A stretch of 33,200 nucleotides of DNA from Planctomycetota bacterium (GTDB lineage Bacteria > Planctomycetota > Phycisphaerae > SM23-33): positions 1 through 33,200 of the forward strand of contig QNCB01000001.1 in NCBI GenBank assembly GCA_003644335.1, read 5' to 3'. The notes beneath the pieces were generated by a model, which was not told where the DNA came from, made no database searches, and was given only the letters and a program-made list of their open reading frames with translations. Of this stretch, positions 23,439-28,934 are shown in pieces (the first letter of the stretch is position 1; every line of letters starts with the position of its first letter). The translations under genes were made by a program, and so were the position numbers.

Positions 23439-23444
23439 TATTCT
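23439..23444 (+). promoter_or_regulatory. Possible leaderless -10 for the HNH gene
   Basis: TATTCT ends 6 bases before ATG 23451; there is no Shine-Dalgarno sequence between. No -35 match at normal spacing. Confidence 0.3.
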
Positions 23445-23450
23445 ACGGGT

Positions 23451-23741
23451 ATGGACAAACACATCTTAGAAAAGCTAGTTGAACAACGTAAGAGCATCCG
23501 GCAAATAGCGGAAGAGATGGGGTGTTCATTCACTAACGCCAGGTACTGGCTTAAGAAGCATAACTTAAAAACGCTAACCAGGGTTCAATCACCTCATTGT
23601 TACGTGTGCGGGGAGACGCGCCCGGAGTGTTTCTACGAGCGGCGTACAAAAATATGTAAAGTTTGCCACAATAGCTACACAAAAAGAGCGAGGACAACAA
23701 AACAGATCCTACGGAATCATGTTGTTGGGAGGGGTGTGTAA
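23451..23741 (+). CDS. HNH endonuclease, N-terminal part (HTH plus zinc), split gene
   Basis: 96 residues. A helix-turn-helix (SIRQIAEEMGCSFTNARYWL, about 16-35) leads to Cys pairs CYVCGE and CKVCHNSY. This is the N-terminal half of a known phage/mobile HNH architecture: HTH, zinc knuckle, basic linker, then a GG-C-x-CGY start of the HNH core. That core lies in the +1 frame (23719-23934), overlapping by 23 bases, so this looks like one gene split by a frameshift. Homing endonucleases of this type cut DNA near their insertion site. Confidence 0.7.
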   Translation: MDKHILEKLVEQRKSIRQIAEEMGCSFTNARYWLKKHNLKTLTRVQSPHCYVCGETRPECFYERRTKICKVCHNSYTKRARTTKQILRNHVVGRGV

Positions 23742-23934
23742 ACGGTGCGGATACTTCCGCTGCCAGGAAGCGCTGGTATTTCACCACTCGGATTCAACTA
23801 AGAAGGATCCCAACTTTAAGAGTCTTAGGGGGTGGAGTCGCGATAGGACAAAGAAGGAGCTTGGGCACTGCGTGTTACTCTGTGCGAATTGTCACGCTGA
23901 AGTCCATGCGGGCATTGACATTAGTGGGGAGTAG
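23719..23934 (+). CDS. HNH endonuclease, catalytic core part, split gene
   Basis: 71 residues from ATG 23719. GGVCKRCGYFRCQEALVFHH gives the first zinc pair and the FHH catalytic strand; HCVLLCANCHAEVHAG gives the second pair and the N/H helix. Complete beta-beta-alpha-metal core but no DNA-binding N-terminus, which is in the overlapping upstream frame. No clear ribosome site. Its stop (23932-23934) falls 10 bases into tRNA-Gln. A +1 frameshift during translation, or an indel, would unite the halves. Confidence 0.7.
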   Translation: MLLGGVCKRCGYFRCQEALVFHHSDSTKKDPNFKSLRGWSRDRTKKELGHCVLLCANCHAEVHAGIDISGE

Positions 23935-23999
23935 CCCAGCTGGTTTAGGGCATCAGGTTTTGGTCCTGAAAGTCGAGGGTTCGAATCCCTCCTCCCCAT
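23925..23999 (+). tRNA. tRNA-Gln(TTG)
   Basis: Acceptor TGGGGAG/CTCCCCA with the U1-A72 pair typical of tRNA-Gln, anticodon arm TCAGG-TTTTGGT-CCTGA, T-arm GAGGG/CCCTC. Its first 10 bases encode the end of the HNH frame. The next gene's AGGAGA site follows the tRNA by three bases. Confidence 0.9.
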
Positions 24000-24012
24000 C
24001 TAGGAGAATCTC

Positions 24013-24402
24013 ATGGCTTACATCATCGGAGAACCAATCATTAACGTGACTGGCACCTCTTCTGGACACTCCCGCCTCACGGTGCGCTTCCCGGTGTTGG
24101 AAACCCACAGTGGAGAACGACATTACCGGGGGGTAACCATAATACTTGACCCCGAAAAACTCTGGATGTTGGGTGACCAACACGAGCCTCCCCCGGTGTT
24201 GCCCGATATGCCAGTCCACACCGGGAGTGTAGACGTGGGTACGTACGTCGATACTCTCATTGCGACAGCTGAGCTCCAGGACGAGCTGAAGAAGCTCGCA
24301 GAAGAAGACGGTATCGATCTAGACTACCCTGAGCACATAGAACGCTGGAAGATCGGAGCGGTCAAACGTGCTTCGGAGCGTTGTAAGGAACGTAAGAAGT
24401 GA
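24013..24402 (+). CDS. Hypothetical protein after tRNA-Gln
   Basis: 129 residues with AGGAGA 6 bases before the ATG; the ribosome site starts 4 bases after the tRNA, so the mRNA 5' end may be made by tRNA 3' processing. Residues 1-70 are strand-rich (INVTGTSSGHSRLTVRFPVL, GVTIILDPEKLWML). Residues 75-129 are helical and charged. No motif recognised. A strong terminator follows. Confidence 0.65.
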   Translation: MAYIIGEPIINVTGTSSGHSRLTVRFPVLETHSGERHYRGVTIILDPEKLWMLGDQHEPPPVLPDMPVHTGSVDVGTYVDTLIATAELQDELKKLAEEDGIDLDYPEHIERWKIGAVKRASERCKERKK

Positions 24403-24415
24403 GTAAAATTGCTTT

Positions 24416-24479
24416 GAGCGGTGGACCTGCACGCGAGGTGCCCCCCCACATCCCCTCAGGTTCACCGCTCATCATTTTT
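24416..24479 (+). terminator. Intrinsic terminator with nested hairpin
   Basis: GAGCGGTGGACC (416-427) pairs with GGTTCACCGCTC (459-470), 12 bp with one G-T. The 31-base loop holds GCAC/GTGC. ATCATTTTT follows. Confidence 0.75.
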
Positions 24480-24480
24480 C

Positions 24481-24554
24481 GGGGCATTCGCCTAGTGGTC
24501 TATGGCACCGGCCTGTCGAGCCGGATTCCAGGGGTTCGAATCCCCTATGTTCCG
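24481..24554 (+). tRNA. tRNA-Asp(GTC)
   Basis: Acceptor GGGGCAT/ATGTTCC, anticodon arm CCGGC-CTGTCGA-GCCGG, T-arm AGGGG/CCCCT, discriminator G as in tRNA-Asp. CCA not encoded. Confidence 0.88.
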
Positions 24555-24581
24555 CCGCGCAGCTGTGACGTATCACGTTAG

Positions 24582-24705
24582 GCCGAGATGCGGAGAGAAG
24601 TGCGCGCTGCGCGAGGATTTCTGAGTACTGACTGGTTGGGCGTGCTTCTCTATGCCTGCGTTGGTCCGCCCTGGGTGAGGGACCCCGTTAAATACTAATC
24701 TCGGT
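24582..24705 (+). ncRNA. Structured RNA, three-way-junction type, between tRNA-Asp and tRNA-Pro
   Basis: Closing helix CCGAGAT/ATCTCGG (583-589 with 698-704, plus one G-T). A 12-bp helix AGAGAAGTGCGC/GCGTGCTTCTCT (594-605 with 640-651, two G-T). A third arm GGTCC/GGACC (663-684). No protein frame. Length about 124 bases. No known RNA class matches from memory. Confidence 0.5.
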
Positions 24706-24723
24706 ACACCCAGACTTTTCTTA

Positions 24724-24798
24724 CGGGGCGTAGCGCAGTCTGGTTAGCGCGCCAGCTTTGGGAGCTGGATGTCGAAGGTTCGAATCCTTTCGCCCCGA
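24724..24798 (+). tRNA. tRNA-Pro(TGG)
   Basis: Acceptor CGGGGCG/CGCCCCG, D-stem GCGC/GCGC, anticodon arm CCAGC-TTTGGGA-GCTGG, T-loop TTCGAAT. CCA not encoded. Confidence 0.9.
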
Positions 24799-24802
24799 CC
24801 GA

Positions 24803-24845
24803 GCCTCCATAACTCAATGGCAGAGTGGCTGGCTTTCAATCCACG
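24803..24845 (+). other. tRNA-like 5' half remnant
   Basis: GCCTCCA-TA-ACTC-AATGGCA-GAGT reads as acceptor strand and a good D-arm, 4 bases after tRNA-Pro. The following anticodon arm is poor (loop CTTTCAA, mostly unpaired stem), and no T-arm or matching acceptor follows. Likely a decayed tRNA gene. Confidence 0.35.
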
Positions 24846-24942
24846 TCGTTCCAGCGAAGACATGCGAGATGAGAAGGGCTTCTTCGACATGAGCTTCAAG
24901 AAGGATCCAGGTGTGAAGAAACCCCCGGAGGCGGGGGAAGAA

Positions 24943-25176
24943 ATGACCGACTACAACATGACGGGCTTTCTTCGATACGCTAACATTCAGTGTAGGTGTG
25001 ATCGACATTTCGGATGGGTCTGCCCTAAGTGCAAGGACGAAAATCTGTGGAAGTACAGCTTCCCAGAAACTGTCAAAGAAGCTGTCGACAAGGGGTGGGT
25101 AGCCTATGTTGTGAGCTACGATTTGACACCTAAAGGAAAAAAACTACTCGACCGACTGGAGCTGCGAACCATATGA
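24943..25176 (+). CDS. Small zinc-ribbon protein
   Basis: 77 residues from ATG 24943 (GGAGG 11 bases upstream, GGGGGA closer). In-frame ATGs at 24817, 24862 and 24889 give longer forms; the first lies in a tRNA-like remnant. Cys pattern CRC (about 18-20) and CPKC (about 28-31) suggests a zinc ribbon; a C-terminal helix and strand follow (ETVKEAVDKGWVAYVVSYDL). Its stop overlaps the next ATG, so it is coupled to the receiver-like gene. Function unknown. Confidence 0.6.
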   Translation: MTDYNMTGFLRYANIQCRCDRHFGWVCPKCKDENLWKYSFPETVKEAVDKGWVAYVVSYDLTPKGKKLLDRLELRTI

Positions 25177-25469
25177 AACTCTGGGTAGACGACGTTCGGC
25201 CTGCTCCAAAAGGCTGGATCTGGGCTAAGAGCTACAAACAGGCTATGAGGCTCATGGAAGAAAACGACTGGGATTTCGATGTCATCAGTCTCGACTATGA
25301 TCTGGGCGAGGAGAAGACAGGTTATGACTTACTCTGCAAAATTGAACAGCGGTCAATGGAGTACATGAACTACACTCCGCTTATCGGCGTCCACACATCA
25401 AACATGATTGTCCGTGATAAGATGTGTAATGTTGCGTCTCGTCTCAATGGTAGGCGTCTCAGGAGGTGA
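25173..25469 (+). CDS. Receiver-like protein resembling the cyclic-phosphate-processing REC (cREC) family
   Basis: 98 residues, start in an ATGA overlap. MKLWVDDVRPAPKGWIWAKS, then VISLDYDLGEEKTGYDLL, then PLIGVHTSN: acidic pair D6/D7, D41 and D43, and H74 in receiver-like order. This matches the pattern I recall for the cREC family, described in work on RNA-repair systems as linked to cyclic-phosphate ends. It is short and lacks an output domain. In a tRNA-rich phage region a role in RNA end repair or protection is attractive but inferred. Confidence 0.65.
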   Translation: MKLWVDDVRPAPKGWIWAKSYKQAMRLMEENDWDFDVISLDYDLGEEKTGYDLLCKIEQRSMEYMNYTPLIGVHTSNMIVRDKMCNVASRLNGRRLRR

Positions 25470-25472
25470 TAC

Positions 25473-25727
25473 ATGGGTAAGATCTACAAACGTAAACGCC
25501 GGTCTTGTGCGCTATGTAAGCCCCACAAAACGGGGGGTGCGGATAAGCTCAAACCTCACCAACGACAAGAGCTCACACTTGCAGAAGCCGAGATGCGGGA
25601 AGCTAAACTCTCGGGACGCCCTGACAAATACGACGATATGTGTGAGGATTCTCTGTACGACGATCAATTCCAATCCGAGTACGCAGAGCTTCATGACATG
25701 ATCGACCACATCTACGATACCTACTGA
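25473..25727 (+). CDS. Small basic/acidic protein with CxxC-type N-terminus
   Basis: 84 residues after a near-perfect AGGAGGTGAT site. N-terminus KIYKRKRRSCALCKPHKTGG then KLKPHQR is a basic Cys-containing stretch seen in many small uncharacterised bacterial and phage proteins. The rest is helical and very acidic. Possibly an RNA- or ribosome-associated adaptor, but there is no evidence beyond charge. Three bases separate it from the receiver-like gene. Confidence 0.65.
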   Translation: MGKIYKRKRRSCALCKPHKTGGADKLKPHQRQELTLAEAEMREAKLSGRPDKYDDMCEDSLYDDQFQSEYAELHDMIDHIYDTY

Positions 25728-25801
25728 GGATACGACCACCCTCTTCGCATAGCGGTACTGCACACGCTGTTGAACCGCATCCGCAATAACGTAATCGTTA
25801 A

Positions 25802-25874
25802 GCCGTCCTAGCTCAGTCGGTAGAGCAGCGGATTTGTAATCCGCCGGTCACGGGTTCGATTCCTGTGGGCGGCT
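25802..25874 (+). tRNA. tRNA-Thr(TGT)
   Basis: Acceptor GCCGTCC/GGGCGGC, anticodon arm GCGGA-TTTGTAA-TCCGC, T-loop TTCGATT. A small hairpin TAACG-TAAT-CGTTA ends just before it (25788-25801). CCA not encoded. Confidence 0.9.
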
Positions 25875-25905
25875 CTGTACTAGATGCCTTCTACTCCGGA
25901 GGCGG

Positions 25906-26053
25906 GGGATGTTACATCCCAACAGACGGCAAACTGGCGCATGAAGCCAGGGGCCCGAACAAGCCCTCCGGGGGACCGGGGGCGTACTTTGTAAACCAGC
26001 TCGCCCTGCATCGGGCGTCGCTTGGCTTACAAGCCTACGCTACCCGAGCCCCC
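25906..26053 (+). ncRNA. Bipartite RNA element A: YTA-triloop hairpin plus three-way junction
   Basis: GGGATG-TTA-CATCCC (906-920) is perfect. After 57 bases GGGGGC/GCCCCC (25978-25983 with 26048-26053) closes two hairpins, CGCCC-TGCATC-GGGCG and GGCT/AGCC. It lies between tRNA-Thr and the 26117 gene. A long frame passing through from 25865 has no ribosome site and is not credible as protein. Confidence 0.5.
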
Positions 26054-26116
26054 AGGAGGACAACATTCGTGCCCTCTCGAGACCCAAGTAGTACAACAAA
26101 TAAAGGAGAGCATTTC

Positions 26117-26434
26117 ATGATTTTTCGACACTACCGAACAGAGGAGAATGGTTGCGCCACGGTTGCGTTCCGGTCGGAGGACGGCCTGGCGGAATTGGGC
26201 GTAGCCTGGTGTTCCCCCGAGGACCCCTTCAACCGAGCCAAGGGGCGACTCATCGCCGCGGGCCGAGTGGAGACCAAGCGCGACAACGGGCACTACCACT
26301 CCATGCCACACACGGGAGATGTACAGCTACGCCCCACGATCTTCGCCATGTTGGACAGTATGAAGAAGCCCCGTTGGTTCGAGGGGTTCATTGGAGAGCT
26401 GGAAAAGGCGGGGGAAGAAAAGGAGAAGGAGTAA
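26117..26434 (+). CDS. Hypothetical protein, 105 residues
   Basis: Start ATG 26117 behind AAAGGAGAG; the same frame is open to 25865, but that part is structured RNA. N-terminal strands (MIFRHYRTEENGCATVAFRS, LAELGVAWCSPEDPFNRAKG), a His-rich middle (NGHYHSMPHTGD), and a C-terminal helix with a Glu/Lys tail. Resembles small conserved phage proteins of unknown role; GC-richer than neighbours in its middle. Confidence 0.65.
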   Translation: MIFRHYRTEENGCATVAFRSEDGLAELGVAWCSPEDPFNRAKGRLIAAGRVETKRDNGHYHSMPHTGDVQLRPTIFAMLDSMKKPRWFEGFIGELEKAGEEKEKE

Positions 26435-26472
26435 TCAGTTCATACATATCAGAGTTTCCGATCTCGAGACGG

Positions 26473-26622
26473 AGAGCGTTACGCTCTTATACGCGGCTAA
26501 CCTGGGAGTACATAGCGCGGCACTGTACTCTTACGGTTCTACTCGCGTGTTCCCTTAGATCGTCTATAGAACGGACGAAGACGCCAATCTTAGGGAACAC
26601 GCCGAACAGAACCGTAAGGGTA
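26473..26622 (+). ncRNA. Bipartite RNA element B: YTA-triloop hairpin plus 97-base hairpin
   Basis: AGAGCG-TTA-CGCTCT (473-487), then 38 bases later a long stem: TACTCTTACGGTTCT (526-540) with AGAACCGTAAGGGTA (608-622), 15 bp with one wobble; a 4/5 internal loop; then GCGTGTTCCCTTAGAT (545-560) with ATCTTAGGGAACACGC (587-602), 15 pairs and one T-T. Another hairpin CATATC-AGT-GATATG follows at 26632-26646, before tRNA-Leu. No plausible protein frame. Confidence 0.6.
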
Positions 26623-26654
26623 GCATTCCCGCATATCAGTGATATGTAGAGCTA

Positions 26655-26737
26655 GCGGGGGTGGCGGAACTAGGTAGACGCGCCAGCCTTAGGAGCTGGT
26701 GGGATTTCCCGTGCAGGTTCGATTCCTGTCCCCCGTA
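26655..26737 (+). tRNA. tRNA-Leu(TAG)
   Basis: Class II tRNA: acceptor GCGGGGG/CCCCCGT (G-T at 1-72), anticodon arm CCAGC-CTTAGGA-GCTGG, long variable arm TGGGATTTCCCGT, T-loop TTCGATT, discriminator A. Confidence 0.9.
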
Positions 26738-26752
26738 CCGTGCTTGAGAGAT

Positions 26753-26860
26753 GGTTTCCGGTGACTGACCCTCCCTAGCAGGCTGAGGCCAGGATTGAAA
26801 GATCAACCTGAGCGGGCCCATGGGAGGAGCGAACAGCACTGTCAGATAAGGGACGGAACC
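26753..26860 (+). ncRNA. Structured RNA downstream of tRNA-Leu(TAG)
   Basis: Nested helices GGTTtCCG/CGGAACC (753-760 with 854-860), CTGAC/GTCAG (765-769 with 841-845) and CCTCCC/GGGAGG (770-775 with 822-827). CCGGTGAC occurs at both ends as a direct repeat. A terminator follows at once, giving a discrete transcript end. Confidence 0.45.
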
Positions 26861-26867
26861 GGTGACG

Positions 26868-26891
26868 GCTCGGAAAGACGAGCACTTTTTT
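26868..26891 (+). terminator. Intrinsic terminator
   Basis: GCTCG-GAAAGA-CGAGC then AC and six Ts. It lies 24 bases before the next gene, so that gene may be started by read-through. Confidence 0.75.
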
Positions 26892-26914
26892 AAACCACAC
26901 AGGAGAACTGCCCC

Positions 26915-27229
26915 ATGTCCAAAGATCCCACCCGAACACAAGCCATGCTTGCTAAATGTCACGACTGCACAGGCCACTACCACGACGGTAAAGACGATTG
27001 TGAAGTCACGAAATGCCCGCTGTACAAGTGGATGCCGTATCGCAAGCTAGAGCCCGACTTTGAATGGGCAGAGTACAATCCTCGCTCTAAGGGCCTTGTC
27101 TCGAAGGAAGAGACGAAGCGTGACTTCACACCAGAACAAAAAGAGGCGATGGTCAAGCGACTCGAGGCCGCGCGAGAAAGGAGATATCATGCCGATCTTC
27201 AGGATTCGGGTGTCGAGGACAATGAGTGA
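26915..27229 (+). CDS. Small zinc-binding protein (Cys-His cluster)
   Basis: 104 residues, AGGAGA 8-9 bases before the ATG. Residues 15-45 hold CHDCTGHYHDGKDDC and CPLYKWMPYRK, a Cys-rich knuckle seen in many small phage proteins of unknown function. The rest is charged and helical with KEAMVKRLEAARERR. It overlaps the next gene by 41 bases. Metal binding is probable; role unknown. Confidence 0.65.
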   Translation: MSKDPTRTQAMLAKCHDCTGHYHDGKDDCEVTKCPLYKWMPYRKLEPDFEWAEYNPRSKGLVSKEETKRDFTPEQKEAMVKRLEAARERRYHADLQDSGVEDNE

Positions 27230-27497
27230 GAGTGGTGTCTTCTACGTAACAGCTGATGACGCACAACAAGCGAGAATAAAGACTTACGAAGATATCAACG
27301 AAATCATGGATTGCTACGGGGATTGGGAGTTCGACGAGATCATGAGCGACATGGCTGACATCGACGCCATTAAAGAAATAGGTAGCCTCCCTGAGTCTTA
27401 TGAAATCCCAGCAGAGCTGTGCTTTGAAACGCCTCCAAAGGACGGTGATGTGTTCATGCCTGTAGACCCCCGCCAGCTGAAACTTTTTACGAGGTAA
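27189..27497 (+). CDS. Hypothetical protein, 102 residues
   Basis: ATG 27189 with AAAGGAG at ideal distance; longer in-frame starts lie in the previous gene. N-terminal strands (MPIFRIRVSRTMSESGVFYV) resemble small domains in which a helix follows two strands (ADDAQQARIKTYEDI). Acidic overall. C-terminus PRQLKLFTR. No known family. Confidence 0.6.
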   Translation: MPIFRIRVSRTMSESGVFYVTADDAQQARIKTYEDINEIMDCYGDWEFDEIMSDMADIDAIKEIGSLPESYEIPAELCFETPPKDGDVFMPVDPRQLKLFTR

Positions 27498-27501
27498 AGT
27501 C

Positions 27502-27768
27502 ATGGAAGAAGAGAAGCTCCCACGCACGTGTGCAACGTGTGCGTATTACCGAAAAGAAGTACGAGACAGCGGCACAACGGGGGCTCCCTTCGACGCTCGG
27601 ATGTGTAACCACCCACGATTCAGCTCAGTAATGGGCAAATGCCCTGAGCCAGATACTCCTGGATGTCTTCTCCACTCGGGCTTCGCGGAAGAGCTCGTGG
27701 AGGCTCGCAAACAAATCAGGCCTCCCCCCCCCTCGGGATGTTCGACGATAACATACGTGGTGCCCTGA
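27502..27768 (+). CDS. Small Cys-rich protein with a C9 tract near its end
   Basis: 88 residues with GAGGTAA before the ATG. CATCAYYR, then CNHPRF, GKCPEPDTPGCLLH: five or more Cys and a His in a metal-binding layout. A run of nine Cs (27724-27732) encodes PPPP. A -1 shift there would leave the short tail and continue into the 27738 frame as a fusion. Without a shift the protein ends 12 codons later. Confidence 0.6.
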   Translation: MEEEKLPRTCATCAYYRKEVRDSGTTGAPFDARMCNHPRFSSVMGKCPEPDTPGCLLHSGFAEELVEARKQIRPPPPSGCSTITYVVP

Positions 27769-28166
27769 ATTTGCACTCCTTTTCTTGGCAGCTCAAGCAA
27801 TACATAGATGATTTCCATGAGAACATGGGGAAAGCCGAGCATGACTACGCTGTGAACCCAACGGGGGGGGATCGAGGCGATTTAGTATATCGAATAGGAT
27901 ATGCTCTGATGCGAACCGACCGCAACCCATTGCGTACTGAGCTGTACAATATCGTAAACGATGCGCTACAAGCCTACCTAGAGCCCGCATTTGAGCAGTC
28001 GCAACTAGCGATCTTGTATCATATGGATTACTTGATCGCGCAGATCGAGCAGCGATACGCGCCCCTCCAGCAAGAAGTGGAGGAACTTCGACGAGAGGTC
28101 AGGAGGTTGAAAGATGAAGATACAGATAGCGTCCGACCTGCACTTAGAACTGCGGTCGAAGACTAA
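27738..28166 (+). CDS. Helical/coiled-coil protein
   Basis: 142 residues from ATG 27738, no ribosome site; the frame is open upstream through the C9 tract, so it may be reached by frameshift from the 27502 gene. Residues 5-95 are helical (FSWQLKQYIDDFHENMGKAE, LYNIVNDALQAYLEPAFEQS). Residues 105-130 form a coiled coil (LQQEVEELRREVRRLKDE). It overlaps the phosphoesterase gene by 53 bases. Function unknown. Confidence 0.5.
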   Translation: MFDDNIRGALNLHSFSWQLKQYIDDFHENMGKAEHDYAVNPTGGDRGDLVYRIGYALMRTDRNPLRTELYNIVNDALQAYLEPAFEQSQLAILYHMDYLIAQIEQRYAPLQQEVEELRREVRRLKDEDTDSVRPALRTAVED

Positions 28167-28902
28167 GTTCCAGATCCGCGACGATGCCGAAACGCTCGTC
28201 CTGGCTGGAGATGTACACAAGAAGCCCAAGAGCCTCGCCAAGTTCTTTCGGCGTATCCTCAAGCAGAACGACATTCCCATCGTCTACATCCTAGGAAATC
28301 ACGAATACTACGGGCGTGTGTTCCCGGACGCGCTGGACGAATACCGAGAAGCTTGCGCAGATATCCCCCAGGTGAAGCTCTTGGAGAAGAAGATGGTCGA
28401 GATCAAGGGGGTGCAATTCTTGGGTACTACCCTCTGGTCCGACATCAGTAACCCCCTACATGCTCTGGCCGTCCAGGCAGGTATCACCGATTTCAAATAC
28501 GATCACGGGGAGTCGCGCCCTGTCGTTCAGGTAAGGGGAACGTACGACGGTATGTCACCCTTCGTGTGGACTCGTGAGTACATGGAATGCCGGGAGTGGT
28601 TAGTTGAGGCGTTGGAGAATAGGAATCCCAGAAAGCCTACGGTTGTGGTCACACATCACGCACCCACTCGGGCAGTCCACCCCAAGAAGTTCTTGAAGTC
28701 CCTCACCCGAGCAGCATACGAGTCGGAACTCTCTGGCCTCATGGACCGATACAAGCCTGAACTCTGGGTTTACGGTCACGATCACGGACCGCGGGTCGAT
28801 ACTCAGATCTATGAGACACGAGTGGTTTGCAACCAGATGGGCTATTACTTCGAGAAGGCAAAGCAGACCAAGTACGAACCTTGGATCATTGAGGTGAAAT
28901 GA
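28114..28902 (+). CDS. Calcineurin-like metallophosphoesterase
   Basis: 262 residues with AGGAGG 8 bases before the ATG. All five hallmark blocks are present: SDLHLE (D8, H10), AGDV (D33), GNHEYY (N62, H63), VTHHAP (H181, H182) and GHDHG (H222, H224), so a two-metal phosphoesterase fold and catalytic site are complete. Substrates of this superfamily include nucleotides, nucleic acids and phosphoproteins (established). Proximity to a cREC-like gene and tRNAs suggests an RNA-end or cyclic-nucleotide substrate, by inference. Confidence 0.85.
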   Translation: MKIQIASDLHLELRSKTKFQIRDDAETLVLAGDVHKKPKSLAKFFRRILKQNDIPIVYILGNHEYYGRVFPDALDEYREACADIPQVKLLEKKMVEIKGVQFLGTTLWSDISNPLHALAVQAGITDFKYDHGESRPVVQVRGTYDGMSPFVWTREYMECREWLVEALENRNPRKPTVVVTHHAPTRAVHPKKFLKSLTRAAYESELSGLMDRYKPELWVYGHDHGPRVDTQIYETRVVCNQMGYYFEKAKQTKYEPWIIEVK

Positions 28903-28910
28903 CCTATACT
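28881..28910 (+). promoter_or_regulatory. Putative sigma70-type promoter before the 28935 gene
   Basis: TTGGAT (28881-28886), 18 bases, TATACT (28905-28910), followed by GAAGGAGG and ATG 28935. The -35 is in the end of the phosphoesterase gene. Confidence 0.45.
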
Positions 28911-28934
28911 TCAAAAGATTGAAGGAGGTCACAC

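Noticed and set aside
24399..24581. 60-residue frame from GTG
   Set aside because: Runs through the terminator at 24416 and the whole of tRNA-Asp.
25865..26116. Upstream extension of the 26117 gene
   Set aside because: Starts inside tRNA-Thr and crosses RNA element A; the AAAGGAGAG site places the start at 26117.
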